Shown: positions 9,020 through 17,272, numbered from the stretch's first letter. The stretch: 64,000 bases of DNA from Streptomyces sp. NBC_00390 (GCF_036057275.1 NZ_CP107945.1:1240001-1304000), one strand, 5' to 3'. A program made the numbers and translations. The notes: generated from the letters alone by a model not told the origin.

Positions 9020-9193
9020 CTAGCTGCTGACGCGCTCCTCGGTCAGGATCTGCTGCCGCAGCTCCACCAGCGCCCGCAGAGCATGGCTGTACATCTGGAT
9101 GCTCTTCTCGCTGTGCGTGTTCACGGCGGTCTTGACCTCGTTGAAGGTCTTGGCGATGACCTCGTCCAGGTCGTTCTTGTCGATGCCGTTCAT
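9020..9193 (-). CDS. Small helical protein at end of the linaridin-like operon
   Basis: 57 residues starting at ATG 9193 after an AGGAG ribosome site, 26 bases after the secreted-protein gene. It is predicted to be one or two amphipathic helices (IDKNDLDEVIAKTFNEV, then ALRALVELRQQIL). No known domain. It is the last gene of a 12-gene co-oriented run and may be an accessory or an immunity helper. That role is inference from position only. Confidence 0.6.
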   Translation of the reverse strand: MNGIDKNDLDEVIAKTFNEVKTAVNTHSEKSIQMYSHALRALVELRQQILTEERVSS

Positions 9194-9219
9194 AGTGCTT
9201 CTCCTTCCGGTGGGCGTGG

Positions 9220-9645
9220 TCAGTCCCGGTTGACGGGCCACGAGGTGATGTTCTGCCAGGGACCGCAGTCCTTGGTGTCTTCGGTGCCCTTGCACACCGT
9301 GAGCTGGCCGGTGGTGGTGAGCTGGTAGGCCTGCCGCGCCGTGACGTCGACGGTGCCAGGGCCGCACACCTCGGCCTGTTTCCGGAGCGGACCAGGGACG
9401 AAGTCGTTGTAGAACCGGGTCCACACCGCGTAGCAGCCTGTACCGGTGTTGGACAGCTTTCCGCTGATCACCAGGTAGCGGGGCTGCTCGATCCACCGCT
9501 CTCCGGCAGCGGTGGCGCTCTGGTGTCCGGCCGACCACGCGACGGTCCGCGACGGCTGGGTGCCGTCCGCGGCGGTGGCCGGGGTGCCGAGGGTGAGCAG
9601 GGCACCGACGGCGGCCGCTGCGGAGACCGGGACGCGAGCATGCAT
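9220..9645 (-). CDS. Secreted protein, linaridin-like operon
   Basis: 141 residues with a classical signal peptide (MHAR, an Ala/Leu-rich core, cleavage near PATAADG). The mature part has four Cys (GTGCYAVW, AEVCGPG, LTVCKG, TKDCGPW), which probably form two disulfides, and a beta-rich composition. The start ATG overlaps the stop of the flavoprotein gene (TGATG), so it is translationally coupled into the biosynthetic operon. Family not recognised. An extracellular partner or immunity protein is possible. Confidence 0.7.
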   Translation of the reverse strand: MHARVPVSAAAAVGALLTLGTPATAADGTQPSRTVAWSAGHQSATAAGERWIEQPRYLVISGKLSNTGTGCYAVWTRFYNDFVPGPLRKQAEVCGPGTVDVTARQAYQLTTTGQLTVCKGTEDTKDCGPWQNITSWPVNRD

Positions 9646-11111
9646 CAGATCAACTCCTTCTTCTGTGGGGACAGGTCGGGCGGTGTCCGGATGCCGTGGT
9701 GGCGACGGAGCGCGGACAGGGCGGCGAGATGGCCGCACATGCCGTGCACCGAAGGCCCGGGAGGGGTGGACGCCGAGCACAGGTACACCCCGGGCAGCGG
9801 CGTGGTGTACGGGTCCCGGCGTGCCGTCGGGCGCGCCAGTGACTGGCGCAGGGTCATCGCTCCCGCGGCGATGTCCCCACCCACGTAGTTGGGGTTGTAC
9901 TCCGCGTACTGGGCGGCCGAGAGGCCACGGGAGGTGATGACCGTGTCGGTGAAGCCCGGTGCGTACTCCTCGATGCGCCGGCGGATCAGGTCGACCGGGT
10001 CGCGGGTGTCGCCGTTGGGGACGTGGGCGTAGGCCCATACCGGCCGTCTGCCCCCCGCGACCCGGGACGGATCGGTGACGGCCGGGTCGACGACCAGGAC
10101 GAACGGGTCGGGGACCGCGCTGCCTGCGGCGGTGGCGGTTTCCTGGCGGAAGATGTCGGCCCGGGTGCCGCCGAGGTGGACCGTGCCGGCCTGACGCACG
10201 AGCGGGTTGGCCCACGGGATGGGGCCGGAGACGAGGAAGTCGGCCTTCGCCGCGCCGGGGCCGTAGCGGAAGCGGCGCAGGGCGCGACGGTAGCCGGAGG
10301 GCAGCCGGTCACCGGCGATGGCCAGGAGTTCCCTGGGGCTGACGTCCAGCAGGACCAGCGGGAAGTCGCCGAGTTCGGACAGGTCCCTGACGCGGTGTCC
10401 GGTGTGGAAGACGCCGCCGTGCGCGGTGATGTCGGCCGCCATGGCGTCGGCGATGCGGGCGCTGCCGCCCTGGGGGAGAGGCCAGCCGGTGCTGTGCGCG
10501 GTGTGCGCCAGGAGCATCGCGACCGCCGCCGATGCCACCGACGGAAGCTTGCCGACGGAGTGCGCGGCCACTCCCGCCAGCAGCGCCCGCGCCGGCTCGG
10601 CGGTGAAGGGGCTGCGCGTGGTGGCGTGGGCCAGCACGCGGGGGGCGAGCAGCAGGGGCGTCAGAAGGTCCGACGGCAGGGTGCGCTGGCTGGACAGGAC
10701 CAGGTCGACCACGGCCTGGGACCGGGTGGCCAGGGGGCCCATGAGCCGTGTCCAGCGCGGGCCGTCGGCGCCCAAGTGGTCGGCGGTGCGGGTGATGCTG
10801 CGCCATGCGGCCGCGGCCTGCCCGCCGGGCAGGGGGTGGGCGTACGGCATGTCGGGCTGCAGCAGCCGCACCCCGCGCGCGGGCAGGTCGAACCGGCGGA
10901 AGAACGCGGAGGCCGCGGCCATCGGGTGCACGGCCGAGCAGATGTCGTGCACCACGTCCTGGTCGAAGAGCGGCTCGGTGCGCAGGCCGCCGCCGATGGT
11001 GTCGGCAGCCTCGAACAGGGACACGCTCAGTCCGGCCCGGGCAAGGGTCACCGCGGCGGCGAGCCCGTTGGGCCCGGTGCCGACGATCGCGGCGTCCGTC
11101 GTGAGGCTCAT
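9645..11111 (-). CDS. Phytoene-dehydrogenase-like FAD oxidoreductase, linaridin-like cluster
   Basis: 488 residues. The N-terminal Rossmann motif AIVGTGPNGLAAAVTLARAG is followed by an acidic residue (LFEAAD), and the C-terminal FAD motif is GVYLCSASTPPGPSVHGMCG, both typical of the CrtI/NAD(P)-FAD oxidoreductase family. Its gene overlaps the ABC exporter gene by ATGA. In a RiPP setting it would oxidise or desaturate the peptide or a Thr/Ser-derived residue. The substrate cannot be read from sequence. Confidence 0.8.
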   Translation of the reverse strand: MSLTTDAAIVGTGPNGLAAAVTLARAGLSVSLFEAADTIGGGLRTEPLFDQDVVHDICSAVHPMAAASAFFRRFDLPARGVRLLQPDMPYAHPLPGGQAAAAWRSITRTADHLGADGPRWTRLMGPLATRSQAVVDLVLSSQRTLPSDLLTPLLLAPRVLAHATTRSPFTAEPARALLAGVAAHSVGKLPSVASAAVAMLLAHTAHSTGWPLPQGGSARIADAMAADITAHGGVFHTGHRVRDLSELGDFPLVLLDVSPRELLAIAGDRLPSGYRRALRRFRYGPGAAKADFLVSGPIPWANPLVRQAGTVHLGGTRADIFRQETATAAGSAVPDPFVLVVDPAVTDPSRVAGGRRPVWAYAHVPNGDTRDPVDLIRRRIEEYAPGFTDTVITSRGLSAAQYAEYNPNYVGGDIAAGAMTLRQSLARPTARRDPYTTPLPGVYLCSASTPPGPSVHGMCGHLAALSALRRHHGIRTPPDLSPQKKELI

Positions 11112-12826
11112 GAGGCGGCCCCGGAGGGGGTGAGCTGCCGGCCGGCGAGCCGCCGGTAGGTGCTGTCGCCGTCCATCAGCTCGGCGTGCGTGCCGATGGC
11201 GCGCAGGCGCCCGTCCTCGACGACGAGGATGCGGTCGGCGCCGATGGTGGTGGAGAGGCGGTGTGCGATCGTGAGGACCTGGCAGCGGGCACCGATGGTG
11301 GTGAGGGCGTCGCGCAGGGCCGTCTCGGAGTCGGAGTCGAGATTCGAGGTGGCCTCGTCGAGGAGCAGCACATCGGGCCGGGTCAGCAGGGCGCGGGCGA
11401 TGGCGAGGCGCTGCCGCTGCCCGCCGGACAGGCCGGTGCCGCCTTCTCCGAGCTCGGTGTCCAGCCCGTCCGGCAGGGCGTCGATGACCTTGGTCAGGTG
11501 AGCCGCCTCCACCGCCTCCGCAATCTCCTCGGCAGTGGCGTCCGGTCGGGCGTACGTGAGGTTCTCCCGCACTGTGCCGCGCATCAGCGGGGAGTCCTGC
11601 TCGACGAGACCGATCCGGGCGCGCAGTTCGCTGAGCGGCATGCTCGCGGTGTCGGTTCCGGCCAGGCGGATCGTGCCCCGGTCGGGAGTGAAGAAGCGCT
11701 CGACGAGCTGGAACAGGGTGGTCTTGCCGGCGCCGGACGGGCCGACGATCGCGGTCACTCCCGTGGCGGGCAGGGAGAACGACACGTTGTTCACGGCGGG
11801 GCCCGCGCTGTCGCCGTAGCCGAAGGTGACCGCCTCGAACTCGACCGCCGGTGCCCCCGCGACCGTGCCGGAGCCGGTCGCGTCGCCGGTCTCCTCCTGC
11901 TCGATGGCGGCCAGGTCCTGCACCCTGTCGATGGCGGCCCGGCCCTGCTGGAACTCCCCGAGCGACATGAACAGCATCACCAGCGGCGACACCAGATAGA
12001 AGAGGTACATGATGAACGCCGTCAGGTCCTCCACCGGCAGGGCCCCGGTGGCGGTGCGCGCCATGCCCCACGCGATCACTACGGCCAGGGACACCTGCGT
12101 ACCGACGTTCATGGCGGGCATCAGCATCGCCGACAGCCGGGTGACACGGAGCCCGCTGCCGCGGGCGGCGTCGGCGAGAGTGTGGAGGCGCTCCTCCTCG
12201 CGCTGCTCGGCCCGGGACGCCTTCACGGTGGTCAGCGCTCCCAGCACCCGCAGGAGTCCGGAGCCGTAGGCGCTGGTGTCCTCCCGGTTCGCCACCGCCG
12301 CCTTGCGGACCGCGCGGGCCAGCCCCAGGGCGATCGCCGAGGCGGCGCCGAGGCAGCCGGCCGTGGCCAGCAGCATCTGCCAGTCGATCCACGCCATGAC
12401 GGCGATGCAGCCGACGGCCGTGAACCCAGAAGTGATCATCTGGGCCACGGACGAGGACAGGGCGATCCTCGCGATCGAGGTGTCGGCGACGGTACGGGTG
12501 AACACGTCGCCGTGCTCCAGCTTGCCGAACGCCCGTATCTGCGCGTGCAGGAGACGGCCGGTGAGCGTGGTGCGCATGTCGAGGACGATGTTCTCCCCGG
12601 CGCGGCCGATCAGATAGAAGTGGGTCGCGGCCAGCAGCGCGTCGGCGGCGAACAGGGCGGCGATGAACACGATCGGCCACAGCACCGGCCGGTCCGTGGC
12701 GACGGCCTCGATCAGATCGCCGATGAGAAGCGGTTGCACGAGGGTGGCGGCGGTGCCCAACAGACCGAGGAGGGTGCCGGCGCCGAGCAGCAGCCGGTGG
12801 CGGCGGACGATCACGGATATGTTCAC
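11108..12826 (-). CDS. ABC exporter, fused permease-ATPase
   Basis: 572 residues. An N-terminal exporter membrane domain of six helices (residues ~10-290) precedes an ATPase domain with Walker A GPSGAGKTT near residue 365, signature LSGGQRQRLAIARALL, Walker B DVLLLDEATSNLD and the H-loop in TIAHRLS. This architecture matches the peptide exporters found in linaridin clusters. The start overlaps the stop of the small membrane protein gene and its stop overlaps the flavoprotein start (both ATGA). Likely role: export of the mature peptide across the cytoplasmic membrane. No peptidase C39 domain is present, so leader cleavage is done elsewhere. Confidence 0.9.
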   Translation of the reverse strand: MNISVIVRRHRLLLGAGTLLGLLGTAATLVQPLLIGDLIEAVATDRPVLWPIVFIAALFAADALLAATHFYLIGRAGENIVLDMRTTLTGRLLHAQIRAFGKLEHGDVFTRTVADTSIARIALSSSVAQMITSGFTAVGCIAVMAWIDWQMLLATAGCLGAASAIALGLARAVRKAAVANREDTSAYGSGLLRVLGALTTVKASRAEQREEERLHTLADAARGSGLRVTRLSAMLMPAMNVGTQVSLAVVIAWGMARTATGALPVEDLTAFIMYLFYLVSPLVMLFMSLGEFQQGRAAIDRVQDLAAIEQEETGDATGSGTVAGAPAVEFEAVTFGYGDSAGPAVNNVSFSLPATGVTAIVGPSGAGKTTLFQLVERFFTPDRGTIRLAGTDTASMPLSELRARIGLVEQDSPLMRGTVRENLTYARPDATAEEIAEAVEAAHLTKVIDALPDGLDTELGEGGTGLSGGQRQRLAIARALLTRPDVLLLDEATSNLDSDSETALRDALTTIGARCQVLTIAHRLSTTIGADRILVVEDGRLRAIGTHAELMDGDSTYRRLAGRQLTPSGAAS

Positions 12827-13002
12827 TGGCTGCCCTTACCGAAGACGACCGCGACGACCGCGACGACGGCCGCGGCGAAAACGAAGCTCTTGATCCACGC
12901 GTCCCGAGTGACCACGCCGTTGTCGCGGAACATCACCAGCGTGCTCGGTACGGCGAAGGCGACGGCGATGGCGAACCACGTCAGACGGCTTGCTGTCAGC
13001 AT
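12823..13002 (-). CDS. Small two-helix membrane protein
   Basis: 59 residues with two hydrophobic segments (WFAIAVAFAVPSTLVMF and FVFAAAVVAVVAVVF) separated by a short charged loop. It starts at ATG 13002, 23 bases after the methyltransferase stop, and overlaps the exporter start by ATGA. It could be an immunity protein or a subunit of the membrane maturation complex. No homologue recognised. Confidence 0.65.
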   Translation of the reverse strand: MLTASRLTWFAIAVAFAVPSTLVMFRDNGVVTRDAWIKSFVFAAAVVAVVAVVFGKGSQ

Positions 13003-13025
13003 TGCCGGACCCCTCCCTTCCCTGC

Positions 13026-13763
13026 CTACTTGGTGGCGCGCGCGATGTACCAGTCGTACGGCTGCGGGCTCTCGGCCGCGTACACGTGCTCGACGGTGAA
13101 GCCGGCCCGGTTCAGGCAGGCTTCGACCTCCTCGCGCTCGATGAGAAGGACGCGTTCGCTGAACTCCACCGGCGGTCTGCCGTCCTCGTCGATGCGGGTG
13201 CCCATGGTGAGGACATCGCCGTCGTCGAGGGTGATGGTGAAGGTGGTGGTGCCGCCGTGGTGCGGGGTGGGCAGCGTCACCGTGTGCTGCGCCACGAGCG
13301 GCCGGTAGGTGCCGGTGGCGTAGTACTCCAGCGACAGGGTCGCGCCCGGTGCCAGCACGTCGCGTATGTGGGAGAGGGCGGCCGTCAGCTGTTCGCGGTC
13401 GGCCACGCACGCCAGCGAGCCCATGGTGGAGTACGCCGCGTCGAACGGGCCGGTGACCGGCAGCGGTTCCCGGAAGTCGGCCCGCACCAGCGATACGTTC
13501 CCGGGGACGGCCTTGGTGCGGAACTCGTCCAGCATCGGCCGGGAGTTGTCCAGGCCGACCACCTCGGCGGCGATGGCGGCGACGGGGAGGGCGACACGGC
13601 CGGTCCCGACGCCGATCTCCAGGACGCGGGCACCGGTGACGTGCGGGCGGAGCCGGTCGACGGCCGCCTCGGCGGGCATGGCGGGAGCGATCAGCGAGTC
13701 GTACACGGACGCGACCGCGGTCCCGTACTGCACGTCGTGCGTCTCCTGCGCGTCCTGAGTCAC
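13026..13763 (-). CDS. Class I SAM-dependent methyltransferase, LinM/CypM-like role
   Basis: 245 residues. The SAM motif I is VLEIGVGTGRVALPVA (residues ~50-65), the acidic ribose-binding residue follows in VVGLDNS, and motif IV is PFDAAYSTMGSL. It starts at GTG 13763, which overlaps the TGA of the preceding gene. Linaridin clusters encode a methyltransferase that dimethylates the N-terminal alpha-amine of the cleaved core. By position this is the candidate here, although the target is inferred. Confidence 0.8.
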   Translation of the reverse strand: MTQDAQETHDVQYGTAVASVYDSLIAPAMPAEAAVDRLRPHVTGARVLEIGVGTGRVALPVAAIAAEVVGLDNSRPMLDEFRTKAVPGNVSLVRADFREPLPVTGPFDAAYSTMGSLACVADREQLTAALSHIRDVLAPGATLSLEYYATGTYRPLVAQHTVTLPTPHHGGTTTFTITLDDGDVLTMGTRIDEDGRPPVEFSERVLLIEREEVEACLNRAGFTVEHVYAAESPQPYDWYIARATK

Positions 13764-14305
13764 GGGTTCACCTCTTCGTAGTCGAAGACCATGTCGTACT
13801 TGGGGTCTTCGCTGTGGTCGTAGCCGGAGTAGCGCACCAGCAGCACCTGGAACAGCGGGAAGCCCGGCTCCGGAGTGAGGCGCTGACGGACGAATTCGTT
13901 GACGAGGCGGTACGCGGACTCCTTGGCCTCTTTGTGCAGCGGGGTCATCGCACCCGGGTTGTTCAGCAGGGTGGAGGCCACGTCGAAGATGGCCTTCTCG
14001 GCACGGCGGCCGGGGAACCAGAAGGCGTGGATCAGCTTGCGGGGCGCGATGGCGTACACCTCCCGCCACTCGGTGTGCTCCGTCCGGTCCGCGTTGGCGA
14101 GCCGGTAGAGGAAGTGCTGGTCCTCCACAGCCGGGTTGGGCGCGAAGAACCGCCAGTTGGGGATGAGGATCCCCGTGCCCGTCTTGTCGCCGCTGCGGAC
14201 CTTGTCGTAGCTGCGGTCAGGGTGCTGGCCCAGCACCGAGGCCACGAACCAGCCGGCGAGGATCGCCGGTACCGCCCGTTCCATCACCGCGGACGTTCTG
14301 CTCAC
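13760..14305 (-). CDS. SdpA-like partner of the HTTM protein
   Basis: 181 residues from GTG 14305, which overlaps the hydrolase stop. One N-terminal membrane anchor (AVPAILAGWFVASVLG) is followed by a soluble domain with the motif IPNWRFFAPNP, then HTEWREVYAI. The FFxxNP pattern and the pairing with an HTTM protein recall SdpA, which works with SdpB in making the Bacillus toxin SDP. Small partners of this kind also occur in linaridin clusters. The likely role is in a membrane-bound peptide-modifying complex. The exact chemistry is unknown. Confidence 0.6.
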   Translation of the reverse strand: MSRTSAVMERAVPAILAGWFVASVLGQHPDRSYDKVRSGDKTGTGILIPNWRFFAPNPAVEDQHFLYRLANADRTEHTEWREVYAIAPRKLIHAFWFPGRRAEKAIFDVASTLLNNPGAMTPLHKEAKESAYRLVNEFVRQRLTPEPGFPLFQVLLVRYSGYDHSEDPKYDMVFDYEEVNP

Positions 14306-15318
14306 GCCGCATCCCCCTGCTCCTGCCGGTCTTCGCCGGCGTACTGCGCCGCGGCCGCCGCCACCGCGTCCTCGATCGCTCTGGTGGTGAGCGGGGCGTG
14401 CTCGACCCCGCCCGTGATGGACAGATGGCTGGAGCCGGGAATGGTCACGATCCGGCCCCCGCTGCCCGACGCGATGTACTCCTCGTACAGGTCCTGGTGT
14501 TCGGGGGTGTCCCGCATGGTCGAATCGGCCGCCACCACCGAGACGGGGATCCGCAGCCGGTCGAGGGGCCGCCCGCCGTCGAGCATGAAGGCGTACGAGT
14601 AGTCCCACTCGCGCCGCCCGGCGCGCCATGTGGAGGGGGCGGAGCCTTCCAGACGCAGTGCCCGCAGGTGGGGGCTGTTCTCCGCGAAGGAGAACAGGCC
14701 CTTCTTGTCGATGAGCAGCCCGGCACCGAACACCGACGACCACGGGCCGAGCTTCATCGTCAGGTTCACGCCGCGGGAGCCTTCGCGCTGCCTGCGGGAG
14801 TGCAGCAGCTCACGCGGGTGGGTGGGGTCGACCAGGACCAGTCCGTGGACCCGGTCGGGGGCGGCGGCGGCCGCGCGGTGGGCGAGGTAGCCGCCGAGGG
14901 AGTGCCCGGTCAGCACGCAGGGGCCGTCGGCGGCGACGGCGACGGCGATGACTTCGGTCAGGTCGTTCACGGACTCGCCGAGCGCGTAGTCCTCCGGGCA
15001 GCGCCGCAGCGACGACCGGTATCCGGCCCGGTCGTACAGCACCAGCGAGATCGCCGGGTCGAGGTGGTCGGCGACCAGCAGCCACGCCGCTGACGAGTTC
15101 ATCAGGCCGGCGTCGCACACCAGTGTCGGACCGCCCGCCTCACCACGCCGTACGTGGTAAGTGATGAGGTTGCCGCTGTCGCAGCGCAGGCGGCGCCGCT
15201 CGAAACCCGCGTGGCGGGACTGGGAGGCGAGTGTGGCGTAGCCCTGGTGGGCAAGGCCGGCGGCCAGGCATGCGGCCAGACCGGCTGTGGTCAGCTTCGG
15301 GAACGTCAGCCTGCTCAT
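14302..15318 (-). CDS. Membrane-anchored alpha/beta hydrolase
   Basis: 338 residues. An N-terminal hydrophobic segment (LTTAGLAACLAAGLAHQGY) precedes an alpha/beta-hydrolase domain. The nucleophile elbow is LTGHSLGGYLA (Ser ~145), the acid is probably in VVAADST, and the His is in PGSSHLSI. Start ATG 15318 overlaps the HTTM stop (ATGA) and its stop overlaps the next start (GTGA). In some linaridin clusters an alpha/beta-hydrolase-like domain is part of the core maturation machinery. Here it is a separate gene, as in the type-B-like layout. Function inferred. Confidence 0.75.
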   Translation of the reverse strand: MSRLTFPKLTTAGLAACLAAGLAHQGYATLASQSRHAGFERRRLRCDSGNLITYHVRRGEAGGPTLVCDAGLMNSSAAWLLVADHLDPAISLVLYDRAGYRSSLRRCPEDYALGESVNDLTEVIAVAVAADGPCVLTGHSLGGYLAHRAAAAAPDRVHGLVLVDPTHPRELLHSRRQREGSRGVNLTMKLGPWSSVFGAGLLIDKKGLFSFAENSPHLRALRLEGSAPSTWRAGRREWDYSYAFMLDGGRPLDRLRIPVSVVAADSTMRDTPEHQDLYEEYIASGSGGRIVTIPGSSHLSITGGVEHAPLTTRAIEDAVAAAAAQYAGEDRQEQGDAA

Positions 15319-16151
15319 GCCGCCTCCCCCGTCCCCTTGGCGAGTGCCCTGACGGACGGATAGGTGGACGCGAACGCCCATGCGAAGCGGGACAGGCCCA
15401 TGAAGCGGGCGTTGGCCACGTGGAAGGCACCCATGACGAGCAGCCCGGCGTCGATGTACTTGCCCTTCTTGAGAAGCAGCAGCGGGAATCCGCACTCCAG
15501 GGCGAGAACGGTGTGGCAGACCGCGCGGGAGACGGCCGGGTACTTCTCGAGCTGGTTGTAGAACCACTCGTCTCCGTACGTCTGGGTACGCATGATCTTC
15601 GCGAGGGCGTCGCCGGACCGCCAGGCGTCACCGGGGAGTTTGGCCCACCCGGACGCCCCGTAGGACAGGACGGTCTGGGCGCCGATGAACTGCACGGCGG
15701 CGGTGCGGGTGGCGTCGGTGCCGCCGGCCCGGCCGAGTGCGGCGGCTGTCTGCACCAGGAACGACACCTGGTCGGATCCGTCGGTGCCGAACAAGTGCCG
15801 TGGATAGATGAGGAGCTGACTGCCCGCCAGATAGGCGTTGGCCGCCATCCGCACCGTGTTGCTCTTCACCGGTGAGATGAGTACCGCCGCTGCCAGGGCA
15901 CGGGAGCCGTGGAGGGCCTGCGTGACCGGTTCGCGGGCGATGAAGTCCTTGACGGCCTGCATCGTCTTCGTCTTGGCGGGGACCTGGGCCCTGGTGTGGG
16001 CCCAGTCGTTCAGGCCGCCCGGTTCCCGGTCCGTCCTGCGCACGATGTACTCGAGGCTGGACAGCAGGTGTGTGGCGGCGGACAGCCGCTCGGCGGTGGT
16101 GAGCGGCTTCGCGCACGCCGACTCAGCGGCTCTGCGGAGACGTGACAGCAT
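15315..16151 (-). CDS. HTTM-type multi-pass membrane protein, linaridin-like maturation
   Basis: 278 residues with several hydrophobic segments, for example ALAAAVLISPV, AVCHTVLALECGFPLLLL and AGLLVMGAFHVANARF. The pattern resembles HTTM/vitamin-K-carboxylase-like proteins such as SdpB: a short first helix region, then LIYPRHLF and a run of transmembrane helices. It is the first biosynthetic gene after the precursors and is followed by a coupled hydrolase and SdpA-like gene. Such membrane enzymes act on precursor peptides in Sdp and linaridin systems. Specific assignment (LinL/LinH type) is inference. Confidence 0.65.
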   Translation of the reverse strand: MLSRLRRAAESACAKPLTTAERLSAATHLLSSLEYIVRRTDREPGGLNDWAHTRAQVPAKTKTMQAVKDFIAREPVTQALHGSRALAAAVLISPVKSNTVRMAANAYLAGSQLLIYPRHLFGTDGSDQVSFLVQTAAALGRAGGTDATRTAAVQFIGAQTVLSYGASGWAKLPGDAWRSGDALAKIMRTQTYGDEWFYNQLEKYPAVSRAVCHTVLALECGFPLLLLKKGKYIDAGLLVMGAFHVANARFMGLSRFAWAFASTYPSVRALAKGTGEAA

Positions 16152-16239
16152 GATCTGTTCCTGGTCGCATGTCAGTTGAGGTGGCGTGGGGCGTGAGGTG
16201 GCGCGGGGCGGCGAGGTCGCACGTGCGGTGAAAGGGAGA

Positions 16240-16274
16240 GGCGGGAAACCCCGAATTGCCGGAGGCTTCCCGCC
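16240..16274 (-). terminator. Stem-loop between precursors and biosynthetic genes
   Basis: Arms GGCGGGAA and TTCCCGCC enclose 19 bases just after the last precursor stop. It probably attenuates read-through into the HTTM gene, so precursors are made in excess. Confidence 0.5.
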
Positions 16275-16282
16275 AACGCCCG

Positions 16283-16462
16283 CTACTTCTGGGCGGCCTT
16301 GACCGCGGCGCCGACGCCGGCGGCGGCGGTGATGACGGCGGACACCTTGCCGCCGGCCACAACGCCTGCCACGAACGCGGCGGGGGTCGCCATCACGGGA
16401 GCGACCGAGCCGTCGGCCGCCTGGCCGGCGCCTGCGTTGACCTTCTCAACGAGCACGGACAT
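16283..16462 (-). CDS. Linaridin-like precursor peptide 1
   Basis: 59 residues from ATG 16462. The leader contains the shared KVNAG segment and ends in VAPVMATP, which fits the linaridin PxxxTP motif. The putative core (residues ~28-59) is AAFVAGVVAGGKVSAVITAA followed by a helical Ala/Val/Gly tail ending in Lys. It has one Ser and one Thr that could be dehydrated and no Cys. It is the precursor nearest the biosynthetic genes and the poorest in Thr. The three paralogs differ in leader length but keep the MATPA(I/A)F block. Confidence 0.75.
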   Translation of the reverse strand: MSVLVEKVNAGAGQAADGSVAPVMATPAAFVAGVVAGGKVSAVITAAAGVGAAVKAAQK

Positions 16463-16497
16463 GGTGCATCCTCCAATAATCTGATACATGGGAAGTG

Positions 16498-16540
16498 CTC
16501 CGGTTCTGGCAGACACTTGCGCTGTCTGCCAGAACCGGAG
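16498..16540 (-). terminator. Perfect 18-bp stem-loop after precursor 2
   Basis: Arms of 18 bases (CTCCGGTTCTGGCAGACA and its exact complement) with loop CTTGCGC lie between precursors 2 and 1. A second small GC hairpin sits at 16542-16556. A strong transcription attenuator or mRNA-stabilising element. Confidence 0.75.
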
Positions 16541-16566
16541 TCCCCGGAACCGGGGGCTCACCGGGC

Positions 16567-16767
16567 TCAGCCGGTGGCCACCTTGTACGCCGCGTAGGCA
16601 GCGCCGGTAACCGCACCGGCACCGACCACGGCACCAGCGGCCTTGGCGATCACGGGGGTCGCGAAGATGGCCGGAGTGGCCATGACGGGAGCCGTGCCGC
16701 GAGCGGGCGCGCCCGCCTCGAGCGCCCCCTTGAGGGACACGTTGGCGTTCACCTTCTGCGTCAGCAT
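16567..16767 (-). CDS. Linaridin-like precursor peptide 2
   Basis: 66 residues from ATG 16767, preceded by an AGGAGG-like site. Leader MLTQKVNANVSLKGAL shares the KVNxxxSL pattern with precursor 3 and ends in APVMATP (PxxxTP). The core (residues ~33-66) begins AIFATPVIAKAAG and ends KVATG. It contains three Thr and no Ser or Cys, and is otherwise Ala/Val/Gly-rich and hydrophobic, as in linear dehydrated linaridins. It is the longest paralog. Confidence 0.78.
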   Translation of the reverse strand: MLTQKVNANVSLKGALEAGAPARGTAPVMATPAIFATPVIAKAAGAVVGAGAVTGAAYAAYKVATG

Positions 16768-17062
16768 GTGTTTTCCTCCTCTCCGTTGTTCGTCGGGGCA
16801 GGGAACGTCCCGCCACCGCACGCAATGTCCGGCGGCGGGAAGTCTGATGGAAAGAGAAATGCCACTTCGATCGTCGAGACAGCCGATATTCTCGACCGAA
16901 TCACGGCAGGCACAGATATTTGAATGCCGGACGATGATCTCCGTGAAACAGAAAACTCTGGACGCACGTCAGGCAGAGCTTCCGATAAATGGCTGATTTA
17001 CTTCGGCTTTACCGTGGGCGTACGCGGGTGGCAAAGAATCGGCGTGCGTACGCCGGCGGGAT

Positions 17063-17087
17063 CGCGGCGGCCGTCACGGCCGCCGCG
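17063..17087 (-). terminator. Perfect 11-bp stem-loop after precursor 3
   Basis: CGCGGCGGCCG, loop TCA, and the exact complement, five bases after the stop of the promoter-proximal precursor. Confidence 0.7.
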
Positions 17088-17092
17088 AGGTC

Positions 17093-17272
17093 CTACTTGA
17101 CCTTGGCGGTCATGTACCCGACGGCCGCGGCGCCGACGACCACGGCGGCCTTGCCGGTGGCCGGCGTGAAGATGGCCGGAGTGGCCATGATGGGCGCGAT
17201 GCGCGCCTCGGGACCGCGCTCGGCAACGAAATCCTCGAGCGAGGCGTCCTGATTCACCTTGTCCAGAAGCAT
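17093..17272 (-). CDS. Linaridin-like precursor peptide 3
   Basis: 59 residues from ATG 17272. The leader MLLDKVNQDASLEDFVAERG carries the shared KVN and SL motifs and acidic residues, then IAPIMATP (PxxxTP). The core (residues ~33-59) is AIFTPATGKAAVVVGAAAVG ending in MTAKVK. It has three Thr, two of them in the first seven core residues. It is the first gene of the minus-strand operon and so the most highly transcribed precursor. Repeats of the same leader and core block in three tandem genes are strong evidence for real precursors despite their size. Confidence 0.78.
   Translation of the reverse strand: MLLDKVNQDASLEDFVAERGPEARIAPIMATPAIFTPATGKAAVVVGAAAVGYMTAKVK

Noticed and set aside
9645..12680. 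Single 1011-codon minus-strand frame read as one protein
   Set aside because: The first ~520 codons are out-of-frame exporter sequence. The true flavoprotein starts at ATG 11111, which overlaps the exporter stop.
11186..13099. Long plus-strand frame opposite the ABC exporter
   Set aside because: Shadow of a gene with Walker and signature motifs on the other strand.
16283..17272. The three small minus-strand genes as random open frames
   Set aside because: They share leader and core motifs, lengths and spacing and have ribosome sites, so I kept them as precursor genes.
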